DNA of 64,000 bases from CAWFYI01 sp963820105 (lineage in GTDB: Bacteria; Patescibacteriota; Saccharimonadia; Saccharimonadales; UBA4665). The notes below the pieces were generated by a model. It searched no databases. It saw nothing but the letters and a program-made list of their open reading frames with translations, and was not told the DNA's origin. The stretch is taken from positions 310,001-374,000 of the forward strand of contig CAWFYI010000001.1 in the NCBI GenBank assembly GCA_963820105.1, in the 5' to 3' direction. Below are positions 50,264-56,904 of the stretch, piece after piece (position 1 is the stretch's first letter; every line of letters starts with the position of its first letter). Position numbers and translations under genes: made by a program.

Positions 50264-50485
50264 ATGGCAGCCAACAAGGAAGTAATCGAGCTCACCGGGA
50301 CTATTATTGAGACCCTCCCAGGGACTCAGTTTCGCGTAGAACTCGAGAACGGCCATCAAATTATAGCTCACGTCGCGGGGAAGATGCGGAAGCATTTCAT
50401 CCGGATCGTACCCGGCGACAGCGTTACGGTCGAGTTGACCCCTTACGATCTTACGAAGGGAAGAATCACCTATCGCAAAGGTTAA
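50264..50485 (+). CDS. infA: translation initiation factor IF-1
   Basis: A 73-aa S1-like OB-fold protein: KEVIELTGTIIETLPGTQFR, VELENGHQIIAHVAGKMRKH and PGDSVTVELTPYDLTKGRIT. Complete. It heads the alpha operon under its own promoter, cut off from secY by the toxin-like island. Confidence 0.97.
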   Translation: MAANKEVIELTGTIIETLPGTQFRVELENGHQIIAHVAGKMRKHFIRIVPGDSVTVELTPYDLTKGRITYRKG

Positions 50486-50530
50486 TAATCCAAGGGCAGT
50501 GAGTCATTGCAGCAAAGGAGCAAGATCCGC

Positions 50531-50647
50531 ATGAAAGTGCGTGCCAGCGTCAAGAAAATCAGTCCCGATGATAAGATAGTCCGCCGCAAGGGCCGGGTAT
50601 ACGTTATCAACAAGTTCAAACCTAAGCATAAGCAGAGGCAGGGTTAA
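50531..50647 (+). CDS. rpmJ: 50S ribosomal protein L36 (bL36)
   Basis: The 38-aa protein reads MKVRASVKKISPDDKIVRRK and ends KFKPKHKQRQG. This is L36 in which the zinc ligands (usually Cys and His) are largely replaced (VKKISPDDKI instead of VKKMCEKCKI), so it is the zinc-independent form. A GCAAAGGAGC site precedes the ATG, and rpsM starts 2 nt after the stop. Confidence 0.93.
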   Translation: MKVRASVKKISPDDKIVRRKGRVYVINKFKPKHKQRQG

Positions 50648-50649
50648 GC

Positions 50650-51041
50650 ATGGCCGCAAGAATTTCCGGCGTCACGATTCCGGCCGAGAAGCAGGTCTGG
50701 GTCGCTCTGACTTACGTATACGGCATCGGGCCGAAGAGCGCTCATGACATCCTGACAAAGGCCAAGGTCGAATCCACGACCCGCGTGAAGGACCTGACTG
50801 ACGCCGAGATATCGCGCATCCAGGAGGTTATTAACGCTGATTACATAGTGGAGGGTGAAGCTCCAGCGCATAGTCAGCGGCAACATCAAGCGGCTGAAGG
50901 ACATCAAGTCGTACCGCGGCCAGCGCCACGCTTCCGGATCTGCCGTCCCGCGGCCAGCGCACCAAGACCAACGCCCGCACCCGCCGCGGCAAGAAAGTGA
51001 CCGTGGGCGGCACGGCTAAGAAAGTAGCATCTAAGACTTAA
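50650..51041 (+). CDS. rpsM: 30S ribosomal protein S13 (uS13), frame-disrupted
   Basis: MAARISGVTIPAEKQVWVAL and TYVYGIGPKSAHDIL are diagnostic. Extra bases near 50860 and 50939 break the frame; corrected, it reads LQRIVSGNIKRLKDIKSYRG, QRHASGLPSRGQRTKTNART and RRGKKVTVGG to the TAA 51039. It contacts the P-site tRNA and the 50S head bridge. Confidence 0.93.
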
Positions 51042-51046
51042 AGTTT

Positions 51047-51586
51047 ATGGCAGAAGAAGCAACTACGGTACCGGAAGAAACGAAGGAACAGGCCCAGGCG
51101 CAGGACGCCGCCGCACCCGCCAAGGCGGAGCAGGCTGGCGACAAGTCTGCTTCTAAAGACACCGGCGACAAGGATGCCAAGGATGCCAAGGACGAGGCGC
51201 CTAAGAAAGCCCCGAAGCGCAAGAAAGCCAAGCGGAATGTGCCGAGCGGCCAGGTGCACGTTCAAGCTACGTTCAATAACACCATCGTCACCTTTACCGA
51301 CAATAGCGGCAACGTATTGACCACTTCCAGCGCCGGCGCCTGCGGGTTCCGCGGCTCCAAGAAGGGCACGGCTTACGCGGCACAGGTAGCGGCTGAACGC
51401 GCCGCTCAGACCGCCAAGCAGCAGTACGGATTCTCCAAGGCCGACGTTTTGGTCAAAGGGGTAGGTCTGGGCCGGGATGCCGCCGTGCGCGTACTGGCTG
51501 GCATGGATATAGCCGTCGAAACAATCAAAGACGTAACAGGCGTGCCGCACGGTGGCGTCCGCCCGAGCAAAGCGAGGAGAATCTAA
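51047..51586 (+). CDS. rpsK: 30S ribosomal protein S11 (uS11) with long N-terminal extension
   Basis: The S11 core begins near residue 65 (SGQVHVQATFNNTIVTFTDN) and includes GACGFRGSKKGTAYAAQVAA and the C-terminal DVTGVPHGGVRPSKARRI. The first 60 residues are an Ala/Glu/Lys-rich, mostly disordered extension that usual S11 lacks. 179 aa in total, frame intact. Confidence 0.95.
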   Translation: MAEEATTVPEETKEQAQAQDAAAPAKAEQAGDKSASKDTGDKDAKDAKDEAPKKAPKRKKAKRNVPSGQVHVQATFNNTIVTFTDNSGNVLTTSSAGACGFRGSKKGTAYAAQVAAERAAQTAKQQYGFSKADVLVKGVGLGRDAAVRVLAGMDIAVETIKDVTGVPHGGVRPSKARRI

Positions 51587-52211
51587 ATGGCCCGCGACCG
51601 TCAATCCATCGTGAAGATGAGCCGCCGCGAAGGCTACGCCTTGCACCCCAAGGCCCACAAGGCTCTTGGTGAAGCGCACTTCAAAGCCGGGCCAGAGCGC
51701 TACCGGCCGCCGTGGCCGCCCCAGCCGCGCCAGCCAGTATTCCTTGCAGCTGCGCGAGAAACAGAAGGTCAAGCGCCTTTACGGCTTGCTCGAGCGCCAG
51801 TTCAGCAATCTGATGAAAGAAGCCGACCGCCACGAAGGCCAATCAGGCCAGGTGCTGCTGCAGTTACTGGAACAACGGGCCGATAACGCCGTCTACCGCG
51901 CAGGTTTCGCGTCCAGCCGCCGCGCCGCGCGCCAACTGGTCACGCACGGCCATTTTCTGCTTAACGACAAGCGCGTAGACATACCGTCCATCCGTCTGAA
52001 AGCCGGCGACACGCTCACCGTAAGACCCCGCAGCACGAAGAGCGAATACTTCAAGAAGCTTGACGACGCCAGCCCGGCGCCAAGCGCGATACCGTCCTGG
52101 ATCAAGGCTGACCGTAAGAAATTAACCCTGTCCGTTACCGGCCTGCCGTCGCGCGATGACGCCGAACCGGATATCAATGAACAGTTAATAGTAGAGTATT
52201 ACTCGCGCTAA
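51587..52211 (+). CDS. rpsD: 30S ribosomal protein S4 (uS4), frame-disrupted
   Basis: MARDRQSIVKMSRREGYALH opens the protein. An extra G near 51668 is followed by RTSKPGQSATGRRGRPSRAS, EKQKVKRLYGLLERQFSNLM and the S4 domain (NAVYRAGFASSRRAARQLVT and GHFLLNDKRVDIPS). It starts directly after the rpsK stop. S4 nucleates 30S assembly. Confidence 0.93.
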
Positions 52212-52236
52212 GAACGTTAAAGAAGGAGCAAAATCC

Positions 52237-53196
52237 ATGTCGAACAATATCATTCACACACCAGGACTCGTCAAAGTTGACGATCACAGCAATACCTCGG
52301 CTTCTTTCGCTATAGAACCGCTGCACAGCGGCTATGGCATGACGCTTGGCAACTCTTTGCGCCGCGTACTGCTTTCCAGCATTTCCGGCGCCGCGGTCAC
52401 AGCTTTCAAGATTGAAGGCGTCACCCACGAATTCACTGACGTCCCGGGTGTCAAAGAAGATGTCGTCGACATCATGCTCAACCTCAAGGGCGTCCGCTTC
52501 CGCGTATACGGCGGCGAAACCCAGACCCTGCGCATAACCAAGTCCGGCAAAGGCGCGGTCACGGCCAAAGACATCCAGACCAATGCCGATGTCGAAATCG
52601 TCAACCCGGAGCACGTTATCGCCACCATTGACGACGCCAAGGGCAAGCTGGTCATGGACCTTACGGTAGAGGTCGGCCGCGGCTACCGCACCATCGAAGA
52701 AGGCGCCGTCAAGAAAGCCAGCGACATGGTCGCGCTAGACGCAATCTTCAGTCCGGTACTGCGCGTACGCTACAAGGTAGAGAACACGCGTGTCGGCCAG
52801 GCCACTGACCTGGATCGTCTGCTGCTGACCGTGGACACCGACGGCTCGATCACTCCGCAGGATGCTTTCGAAGAAGCCGCCGCCATACTCGTCAACCAAT
52901 ACACCGCGCTGGCCGGCAAGACCCGCGTGGCTACCGCTGAGATCTCTACCGAGAGCGGCGAAGGCCAGGACTCGGAATTCGGCGAAGACATGCTCGGCGA
53001 CGAGCCCACCGCGCTAAGCACTTCCATCGAGGACCTGAACCTGTCGGCCCGCACCACCAACGCCCTCATCAACAACGACATCCACACCATCCGCGACCTG
53101 TTCGCTCTGAACGACGCCGAACTGCGCGACCTGAAAGGCTTTGGCAGCAAAGCCCTGGACGAAGTCAAAGAAAAGCTGGCGGAGTTGGAGCTTTAG
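52237..53196 (+). CDS. rpoA: RNA polymerase alpha subunit
   Basis: The 319-aa protein has an N-terminal dimerisation domain (EPLHSGYGMTLGNSLRRVLL, SSISGAAVTAFKIEGVTHEF) and the C-terminal domain with helix-hairpin-helix (IEDLNLSARTTNALINNDIH, then LRDLKGFGSKALDEVKEKL) that binds UP elements. It has AAGAAGGAG about 8-10 nt before the ATG and is intact, in contrast to rpoB and rpoC. Confidence 0.97.
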   Translation: MSNNIIHTPGLVKVDDHSNTSASFAIEPLHSGYGMTLGNSLRRVLLSSISGAAVTAFKIEGVTHEFTDVPGVKEDVVDIMLNLKGVRFRVYGGETQTLRITKSGKGAVTAKDIQTNADVEIVNPEHVIATIDDAKGKLVMDLTVEVGRGYRTIEEGAVKKASDMVALDAIFSPVLRVRYKVENTRVGQATDLDRLLLTVDTDGSITPQDAFEEAAAILVNQYTALAGKTRVATAEISTESGEGQDSEFGEDMLGDEPTALSTSIEDLNLSARTTNALINNDIHTIRDLFALNDAELRDLKGFGSKALDEVKEKLAELEL

Positions 53197-53724
53197 ATGC
53201 ACCGCCACGGATACAAAGGCCGCAAACTACACCGCGAACGCGATCAGCGCAAGGCCCTCATAAAAGGCCTGGCTGATTCGCTGGTCAAATACGAATCAAT
53301 CGAAACAACCCTGCCCAAGGCCAAAGAGGTCGTGCCCTACATAGAAAAGCTCATAACCAAGGCCAAGAAAGGCGATCTGCATAACCGCCGCCAAGTACTC
53401 GGCGGCTTGCAGACCGTAGCCAGCGCGCACAAGCTGGTCGACGAGATCGCGCCCAAGCTGAAGGGTCGCAACAGCGGCCACGTGCGCATAGAGAAGACCG
53501 GCACCCGCCGCGGCGATAACGCCCAGCTGGCCCGAGTCAGTTTCGTAGACGACCTGAAGTCCGCGCCCGTGTCCAAGCCCGTAACGCCAGAACCGGCCAA
53601 GGCCGAAGCTCCGGCGCCGAAGAAACCGGCATCTAAACCGGCCGCAAAGGCCAAGCCTGCCGCCAAGAAGCCCGTAGCCAAGAAACCCGCTGCCAAGAAA
53701 CCGGCCGCGAAGGAGTCTAAATAA
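53197..53724 (+). CDS. rplQ: 50S ribosomal protein L17 (bL17) with Lys/Ala/Pro tail
   Basis: L17 core: MHRHGYKGRKLHRERDQRKA, LIKGLADSLVKYESIETTLP and RIEKTGTRRGDNAQLARVSF. From about residue 125 a repetitive tail follows (KPAAKAKPAAKKPVAKKPAA), giving 175 aa. The start codon abuts the rpoA stop, and its stop overlaps rplM. Confidence 0.94.
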   Translation: MHRHGYKGRKLHRERDQRKALIKGLADSLVKYESIETTLPKAKEVVPYIEKLITKAKKGDLHNRRQVLGGLQTVASAHKLVDEIAPKLKGRNSGHVRIEKTGTRRGDNAQLARVSFVDDLKSAPVSKPVTPEPAKAEAPAPKKPASKPAAKAKPAAKKPVAKKPAAKKPAAKESK

Positions 53725-54164
53725 TGAAAACCTATAGCGCCAAACCCACGGACGTAACTCGTAAGTGGTACGTGGTGGACGCTTCCGAAGCCCCGCTCGG
53801 CCGGGTAGCCACACAGGTAGCGGGGTTGCTCATGGGCAAGGGCAAGCCTCAGTTCACCAAGCACATCGACTGCGGCGACTTCGTCGTAGTCATTAACGCC
53901 AAGCAGGCCGTAACTACCGGCGACAAGGAAACCAAGAAAATCTATTACAGGCACAGCGGCTATCCGGGCGGTATCAAATCGGCCACGCTGGCCGAAAAAC
54001 AGGCCAAGGATCCGGCTTTCGCCATCACCCACGCCGTGCGCGGCATGCTGCCGGTCAACAAGCTGCGCGATGAGCGGCTCAAGCGCCTGAAGGTCTATCC
54101 GGACAGCGAGCACAAGCACGAGGCCCAGAAGCCCGCGCCCGTACCGGTCAAGGAGGCCAAGTAA
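53724..54164 (+). CDS. rplM: 50S ribosomal protein L13 (uL13)
   Basis: The 146-aa protein has KTYSAKPTDVTRKWYVVDAS, GKPQFTKHIDCGDFVVVINA and the L13 signature around AVRGMLPVNKLRDERLKRLK. Intact, with a one-base overlap into rpsI. Confidence 0.97.
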   Translation: MKTYSAKPTDVTRKWYVVDASEAPLGRVATQVAGLLMGKGKPQFTKHIDCGDFVVVINAKQAVTTGDKETKKIYYRHSGYPGGIKSATLAEKQAKDPAFAITHAVRGMLPVNKLRDERLKRLKVYPDSEHKHEAQKPAPVPVKEAK

Positions 54165-54562
54165 TGGCGAAGAATACTTACTTTTACGGCTTAGGTCGGC
54201 GCAAAAGCGCAACCGCCCGCGTCCGTCTGACCACGGGCAAGGGCGCCATCACCGTGAACGGCAAGCCAGCCGAAGAATATTTCGCCGGTAGCAAGTACCT
54301 GCTAGGCAAGCTTCAGCAGCCGTTCCAGGTATTGGACAACGTCAATAAGTTCGACGTCAGCGCAGTGGTTACCGGCGGAGGGCACGAAGGCCAGATCGAA
54401 GCCATCCGTCTAGGCATAGCCAAGGCGTTCGTAGTTTTGAACGAAGATTTCAAGGCCACGCTCAAGCGCGCCGACCTGCTCACCCGCGATTCCCGCGAAC
54501 GCGAACGCAAGAAGTTCGGCCTGAAGGGCGCTCGCAAACAGCGCCAGTTCACCAAGCGTTAG
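54164..54562 (+). CDS. rpsI: 30S ribosomal protein S9 (uS9)
   Basis: The 132-aa protein has YGLGRRKSATARVRLTTGKG, GGGHEGQIEAIRLGIAKAFV and the tRNA-contacting C-terminus GLKGARKQRQFTKR. Last gene of the ribosomal cluster, followed by a terminator. Confidence 0.97.
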   Translation: MAKNTYFYGLGRRKSATARVRLTTGKGAITVNGKPAEEYFAGSKYLLGKLQQPFQVLDNVNKFDVSAVVTGGGHEGQIEAIRLGIAKAFVVLNEDFKATLKRADLLTRDSRERERKKFGLKGARKQRQFTKR

Positions 54563-54632
54563 TTTGACCAGGATTCAGTACGAAGAGTATAATCAAGCTT
54601 GGAAATTGGTTGCGCAATTATAAATAAACCCC

Positions 54633-54660
54633 AACCCCGGCTACGTGACCGGGGTTTTAT
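54633..54660 (+). terminator. intrinsic terminator after rpsI
   Basis: AACCCCGG/CCGGGGTT (8 bp) with an 8-nt loop and a TTTAT run. It ends the alpha/rplM-rpsI unit and lies about 10 nt from the 3' end of the convergent tRNA. Confidence 0.85.
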
Positions 54661-54670
54661 TGTAGGCTCA

Positions 54671-54765
54671 TGGCGGAGGGCACGGGATTCGAACCCGTGG
54701 AACGCATTGAGTCTACATTCGCCTGTTCCTAAGACAGGTGGCATAAACCACTCGCCCAGCCCTCC
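54671..54765 (-). tRNA. long-variable-arm tRNA, anticodon UAG, serine-like body
   Basis: On the minus strand the acceptor GGAGGGC pairs with GCCCTCC, then discriminator G and CCA. The anticodon stem CCTGT/ACAGG holds the loop CTTAGGA, so the anticodon is TAG (reads CUA, Leu). The D arm (GGCGAGTGGTTTATGCC) and G73 look like tRNA-Ser, while the anticodon loop is of tRNA-Leu type. The T arm is ACGGG-TTCGAAT-CCCGT. It may be a leucine isoacceptor with an unusual discriminator. Confidence 0.85.
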
Positions 54766-54883
54766 ACAGGCTAGCTTCCACCTAAGGCAGAAGCCCATCC
54801 AGCATAAATCACTCGTCAAGTAGCGAGCAAATCTAGAAACCACTTCTTAATTAAACGATAATAAGCTTATGGCCAGTTCTAAC

Positions 54884-54913
54884 TTGACCCGTATGACTTG
54901 TAAATCATATAAT
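54884..54913 (+). promoter_or_regulatory. promoter of a possible small RNA
   Basis: TTGACC (54884) and TATAAT (54908) are spaced by 18 nt; no gene start follows before the terminator 70 nt later. Confidence 0.55.
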
Positions 54914-54919
54914 CAAACA

Positions 54920-54987
54920 GTCGAAGCAATTCGAATTGAGTCTGCAGTAAATAAGCCCCACTTTATCAGACGGGGTTTATTTATTTT
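54920..54987 (+). ncRNA. candidate small RNA
   Basis: A promoter at 54884-54913 is followed by about 65-70 nt without an ATG-started frame and by a strong terminator. The stretch contains the palindrome CAATTCGAATTG (54927-54938). This is the layout of an independent small RNA; expression is not shown. Confidence 0.45.
54949..54987 (+). terminator. intrinsic terminator upstream of the DAHP synthase promoter
   Basis: AAATAAGCCCC pairs with GGGGTTTATTT (11 bp with one G-U) around a 12-nt loop, followed by a T-rich run. Confidence 0.85.
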
Positions 54988-54995
54988 TACGTATC

Positions 54996-55024
54996 TTGAC
55001 ACACCTTGACAGAGGGTGTATATT
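54996..55024 (+). promoter_or_regulatory. promoter of the DAHP synthase leader
   Basis: TTGACA (54996) and TATATT (55019) are spaced by exactly 17 nt. A second TTGACA lies at 55006. The -10 ends 7 nt before the leader-peptide ATG. Confidence 0.85.
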
Positions 55025-55031
55025 ACCCCTT

Positions 55032-55106
55032 ATGTCAATAGCACGGAACAGCCAGTATTGGTTTACCGACATCACTGATGGCGGTAAGTTCTGCGCGCAT
55101 GCATAA
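55032..55106 (+). CDS. aromatic attenuator leader peptide
   Basis: A 24-codon frame whose N-terminal half reads MSIARNSQYWFTDITDGG, with Tyr (55056), Trp (55059) and Phe (55062) codons in a row. It lies directly behind a strong promoter and upstream of a terminator and a DAHP synthase gene. This is how leader peptides sense aromatic aminoacyl-tRNA. Translation would be leaderless. Confidence 0.8.
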   Translation: MSIARNSQYWFTDITDGGKFCAHA

Positions 55107-55155
55107 ACCTTAGGATAGACAAGAAGAACCAAGACCGCCAACCAGGCGGTTTTTT
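55063..55155 (+). promoter_or_regulatory. transcription attenuator with alternative hairpins
   Basis: Segment 1 TTACCG (55063-55068) overlaps the Phe codon and pairs with CGGTAA (55082-55087). Segment 2 GGCGGT (55080-55085) is identical to segment 4 (55145-55150), so it can pair with segment 3 ACCGCC (55134-55139) as an antiterminator. Segment 3 with 4 forms the terminator. A ribosome stalled at Tyr-Trp-Phe would cover segment 1 and free 2 to pair with 3. Confidence 0.85.
55134..55155 (+). terminator. attenuator terminator
   Basis: ACCGCC-AACCA-GGCGGT followed by TTTTT; the stem can extend by three further weak pairs. Confidence 0.88.
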
Positions 55156-55180
55156 AATGTAATAAGAAGTAAATACAAGG

Positions 55181-55186
55181 TATAAT
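55181..55186 (+). promoter_or_regulatory. possible internal -10 of the DAHP synthase gene
   Basis: TATAAT lies 13 nt before ATG 55200 but has no recognisable -35 and would bypass the attenuator. Confidence 0.3.
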
Positions 55187-55199
55187 TTAAGGAATAACT

Positions 55200-56429
55200 A
55201 TGGTACCGAACACAGTAATGCGAAACACGAGCATCCTTGAGGAATCATCCAGAATCAAGGGACTGCTGCTCGACGTGCAGACTAGGGTGGAACAGACGGT
55301 AAAAAGCGAGGCTGCCGAGCTGCTTAAGGACAGCCGCAAAAAACTCGGGTATGACGAGGTCGAAACGGGCAGGGACGCAGAGATTATCGATACCCGCGTG
55401 CTGGCCAAAACTCCTGTTATAACCCCCAGGATGGTAGCCGTCGCGTTGCCTGTATCAAGCGCTTCCTTGCAGACCACCGTCCGTAGCCGCGATGCCATAG
55501 TTGACATATTGGAACACAAGGACGGCCGCTTGCTAGTAGTAGTCGGACCGTGCTCCATACACGACCCCAAAGCCGCGCTTGAATACGCCGGGCACGTCAA
55601 AGAATGGAGGGAAAAGTACGGCGACCGGCTAGAGATAGTCATGCGCGCGTACATGGAAAAGCCGCGTACCGAACTGGGCTGGAAGGGATTCATATATGAT
55701 CCTCTGCTCGATGAATCCGACGACATCAACCTGGGCGTGGTAGCCACGCGTATGCTTTCCTGCCAGATCACGGACATGGGCGTGCCCATCGCCATGGAGC
55801 GGCTTAATGCTTTGACACCACAGTATGTTAACGCTCTGGTAGCCTACGATGTTATCGGCGCGCGCAACACCACGGACCAGAAGTCCCGCGAATACGCCTC
55901 GGCGACTTCGTCGCCGGTGGGCTTCAAGAACACGCCCGAAGGCAGTGTGACTGCCGCTGTGCAGGCTATCGTCTCGGCCGCCGGGCCGCACGCGTTCCTG
56001 GGCATGGGCATGAGCGGTGCCCCGGTCCAGATCAATAGTAAGGGCAACCCCACGGGCCACGTCATATTGCGAGGCGATGCCGACGGCCCCAACTACTCGG
56101 CCGAGCATATCGCCAGCACCAAGGAGAAGCTGGAGAAGAAAGGCCTGGAGCAATCCATTCTGATTGACGTTTCGCACGGTAACAGCGGCAAAAAGGCCGC
56201 TAATCAGGTGAAAGTTATCGAGGACGTTTGCCGCCAAGTGGCGGGCGGCGAGGACGCCATCGTGGGCGTGATGATAGAGAGCAACCTGGTGGCCGGCAAC
56301 CAAAAGCTGGGCGACCCGAAGGACCTGGTCTACGGCTGCAGCATCACCGATGAATGCGTCGACGTGGACGAGACTGCCCAAATGCTGGAAAGGCTGGCCG
56401 TCGCCGCCGATAAAAGGCGTTCGATATAA
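55200..56429 (+). CDS. aroG: 3-deoxy-7-phosphoheptulonate (DAHP) synthase, class I
   Basis: Joins phosphoenolpyruvate and erythrose-4-phosphate, the first step towards chorismate and all aromatic amino acids. The 409-aa protein is of the AroF/G/H type: VVVGPCSIHDPKAALEYAGH, MRAYMEKPRTELGWKGFIYD, GARNTTDQ, the metal-binding LIDVSHGNSGKKA and IESNLVAGNQ. It is about 55 residues longer at the N-terminus than E. coli AroG. AAGGA lies 6 nt before the ATG. Control by the aromatic attenuator upstream is strongly suggested. Which isozyme type it is (by feedback inhibitor) cannot be told. Confidence 0.95.
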   Translation: MVPNTVMRNTSILEESSRIKGLLLDVQTRVEQTVKSEAAELLKDSRKKLGYDEVETGRDAEIIDTRVLAKTPVITPRMVAVALPVSSASLQTTVRSRDAIVDILEHKDGRLLVVVGPCSIHDPKAALEYAGHVKEWREKYGDRLEIVMRAYMEKPRTELGWKGFIYDPLLDESDDINLGVVATRMLSCQITDMGVPIAMERLNALTPQYVNALVAYDVIGARNTTDQKSREYASATSSPVGFKNTPEGSVTAAVQAIVSAAGPHAFLGMGMSGAPVQINSKGNPTGHVILRGDADGPNYSAEHIASTKEKLEKKGLEQSILIDVSHGNSGKKAANQVKVIEDVCRQVAGGEDAIVGVMIESNLVAGNQKLGDPKDLVYGCSITDECVDVDETAQMLERLAVAADKRRSI

Positions 56430-56456
56430 GCAATACCTTGCTCATTATGATAATGA

Positions 56457-56462
56457 TATAAT
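56457..56462 (+). promoter_or_regulatory. extended -10 of the 67-aa gene
   Basis: TGATATAAT ends 7 nt before ATG 56470. Confidence 0.6.
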
Positions 56463-56469
56463 TGACGCA

Positions 56470-56673
56470 ATGGGAAAAGTAATAGGCATAGTTGTCTGCG
56501 GTGTTATTTTGATAGGTGCCGCTGGTTGGTATTGGGTTTTAAGACCGCAACATATTAGGCGTGAATGCAATGGTGTTGGAATTAAGCACATAGAACAAGG
56601 CGATAGCTACGGATCTCCCGATCAAGTTTATAACTTGAACTACACTGCCTGCTTACACAAACACGGTCTATAG
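56470..56673 (+). CDS. small membrane-anchored protein
   Basis: A 67-aa protein with one hydrophobic segment (VIGIVVCGVILIGAAGWYWV) and a short hydrophilic domain containing two Cys (RRECNGVGIKH, NLNYTACLHKHG), which may form a disulfide outside the cell. The start was placed at ATG 56470 because a -10 box lies 7 nt upstream; a longer reading overlaps the DAHP synthase gene. No function is recognised. Confidence 0.62.
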   Translation: MGKVIGIVVCGVILIGAAGWYWVLRPQHIRRECNGVGIKHIEQGDSYGSPDQVYNLNYTACLHKHGL

Positions 56674-56725
56674 ACTATTGCTTGTTATAAGTAATGCTAT
56701 CAAAATAGAAACAGAAAGGAGTCGC

Positions 56726-56854
56726 ATGAAAATTATTCAGATTAGCGCAACGCCGAACCCGAATGGTGTCTATCAGGTATTTGGCCTTAGCGAAGACGGC
56801 AAAGTATATGTTTGGTCGAAACATAACTGGGAAATTTATGACAATCGCCCATAG
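56726..56854 (+). CDS. small hypothetical protein
   Basis: The 42-aa product reads MKIIQISATPNPNGVYQVFG and then LSEDGKVYVWSKHNWEIYDN. The pattern LxEDGKVYVW is seen in many tiny beta-strand proteins of unknown role. An AGAAAGGA site lies 5 nt before the ATG. Confidence 0.65.
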   Translation: MKIIQISATPNPNGVYQVFGLSEDGKVYVWSKHNWEIYDNRP

Positions 56855-56869
56855 CATTATAAAAAAGTC

Positions 56870-56904
56870 TTGACAAAAACATACTAGTGTACTAGTATAC
56901 TAGT
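56870..56904 (+). promoter_or_regulatory. trp promoter with TrpR-type operators
   Basis: TTGACA (56870) and TAGTAT (56893) are spaced by 17 nt; the -10 ends 6 nt before ATG 56905. ACTAGT occurs at 56883, 56891 and 56899, each 8 bp apart. Positions 56891-56904 form the perfect palindrome ACTAGTATACTAGT; the E. coli trp operator core is ACTAGTTAACTAGT. Confidence 0.92.

Noticed and set aside
56883..56904. ACTAGT triplet as a simple tandem repeat or cloning relic
   Set aside because: The exact spacing, palindromic symmetry and position on the -10 in front of a TrpR-domain gene fit an operator much better.
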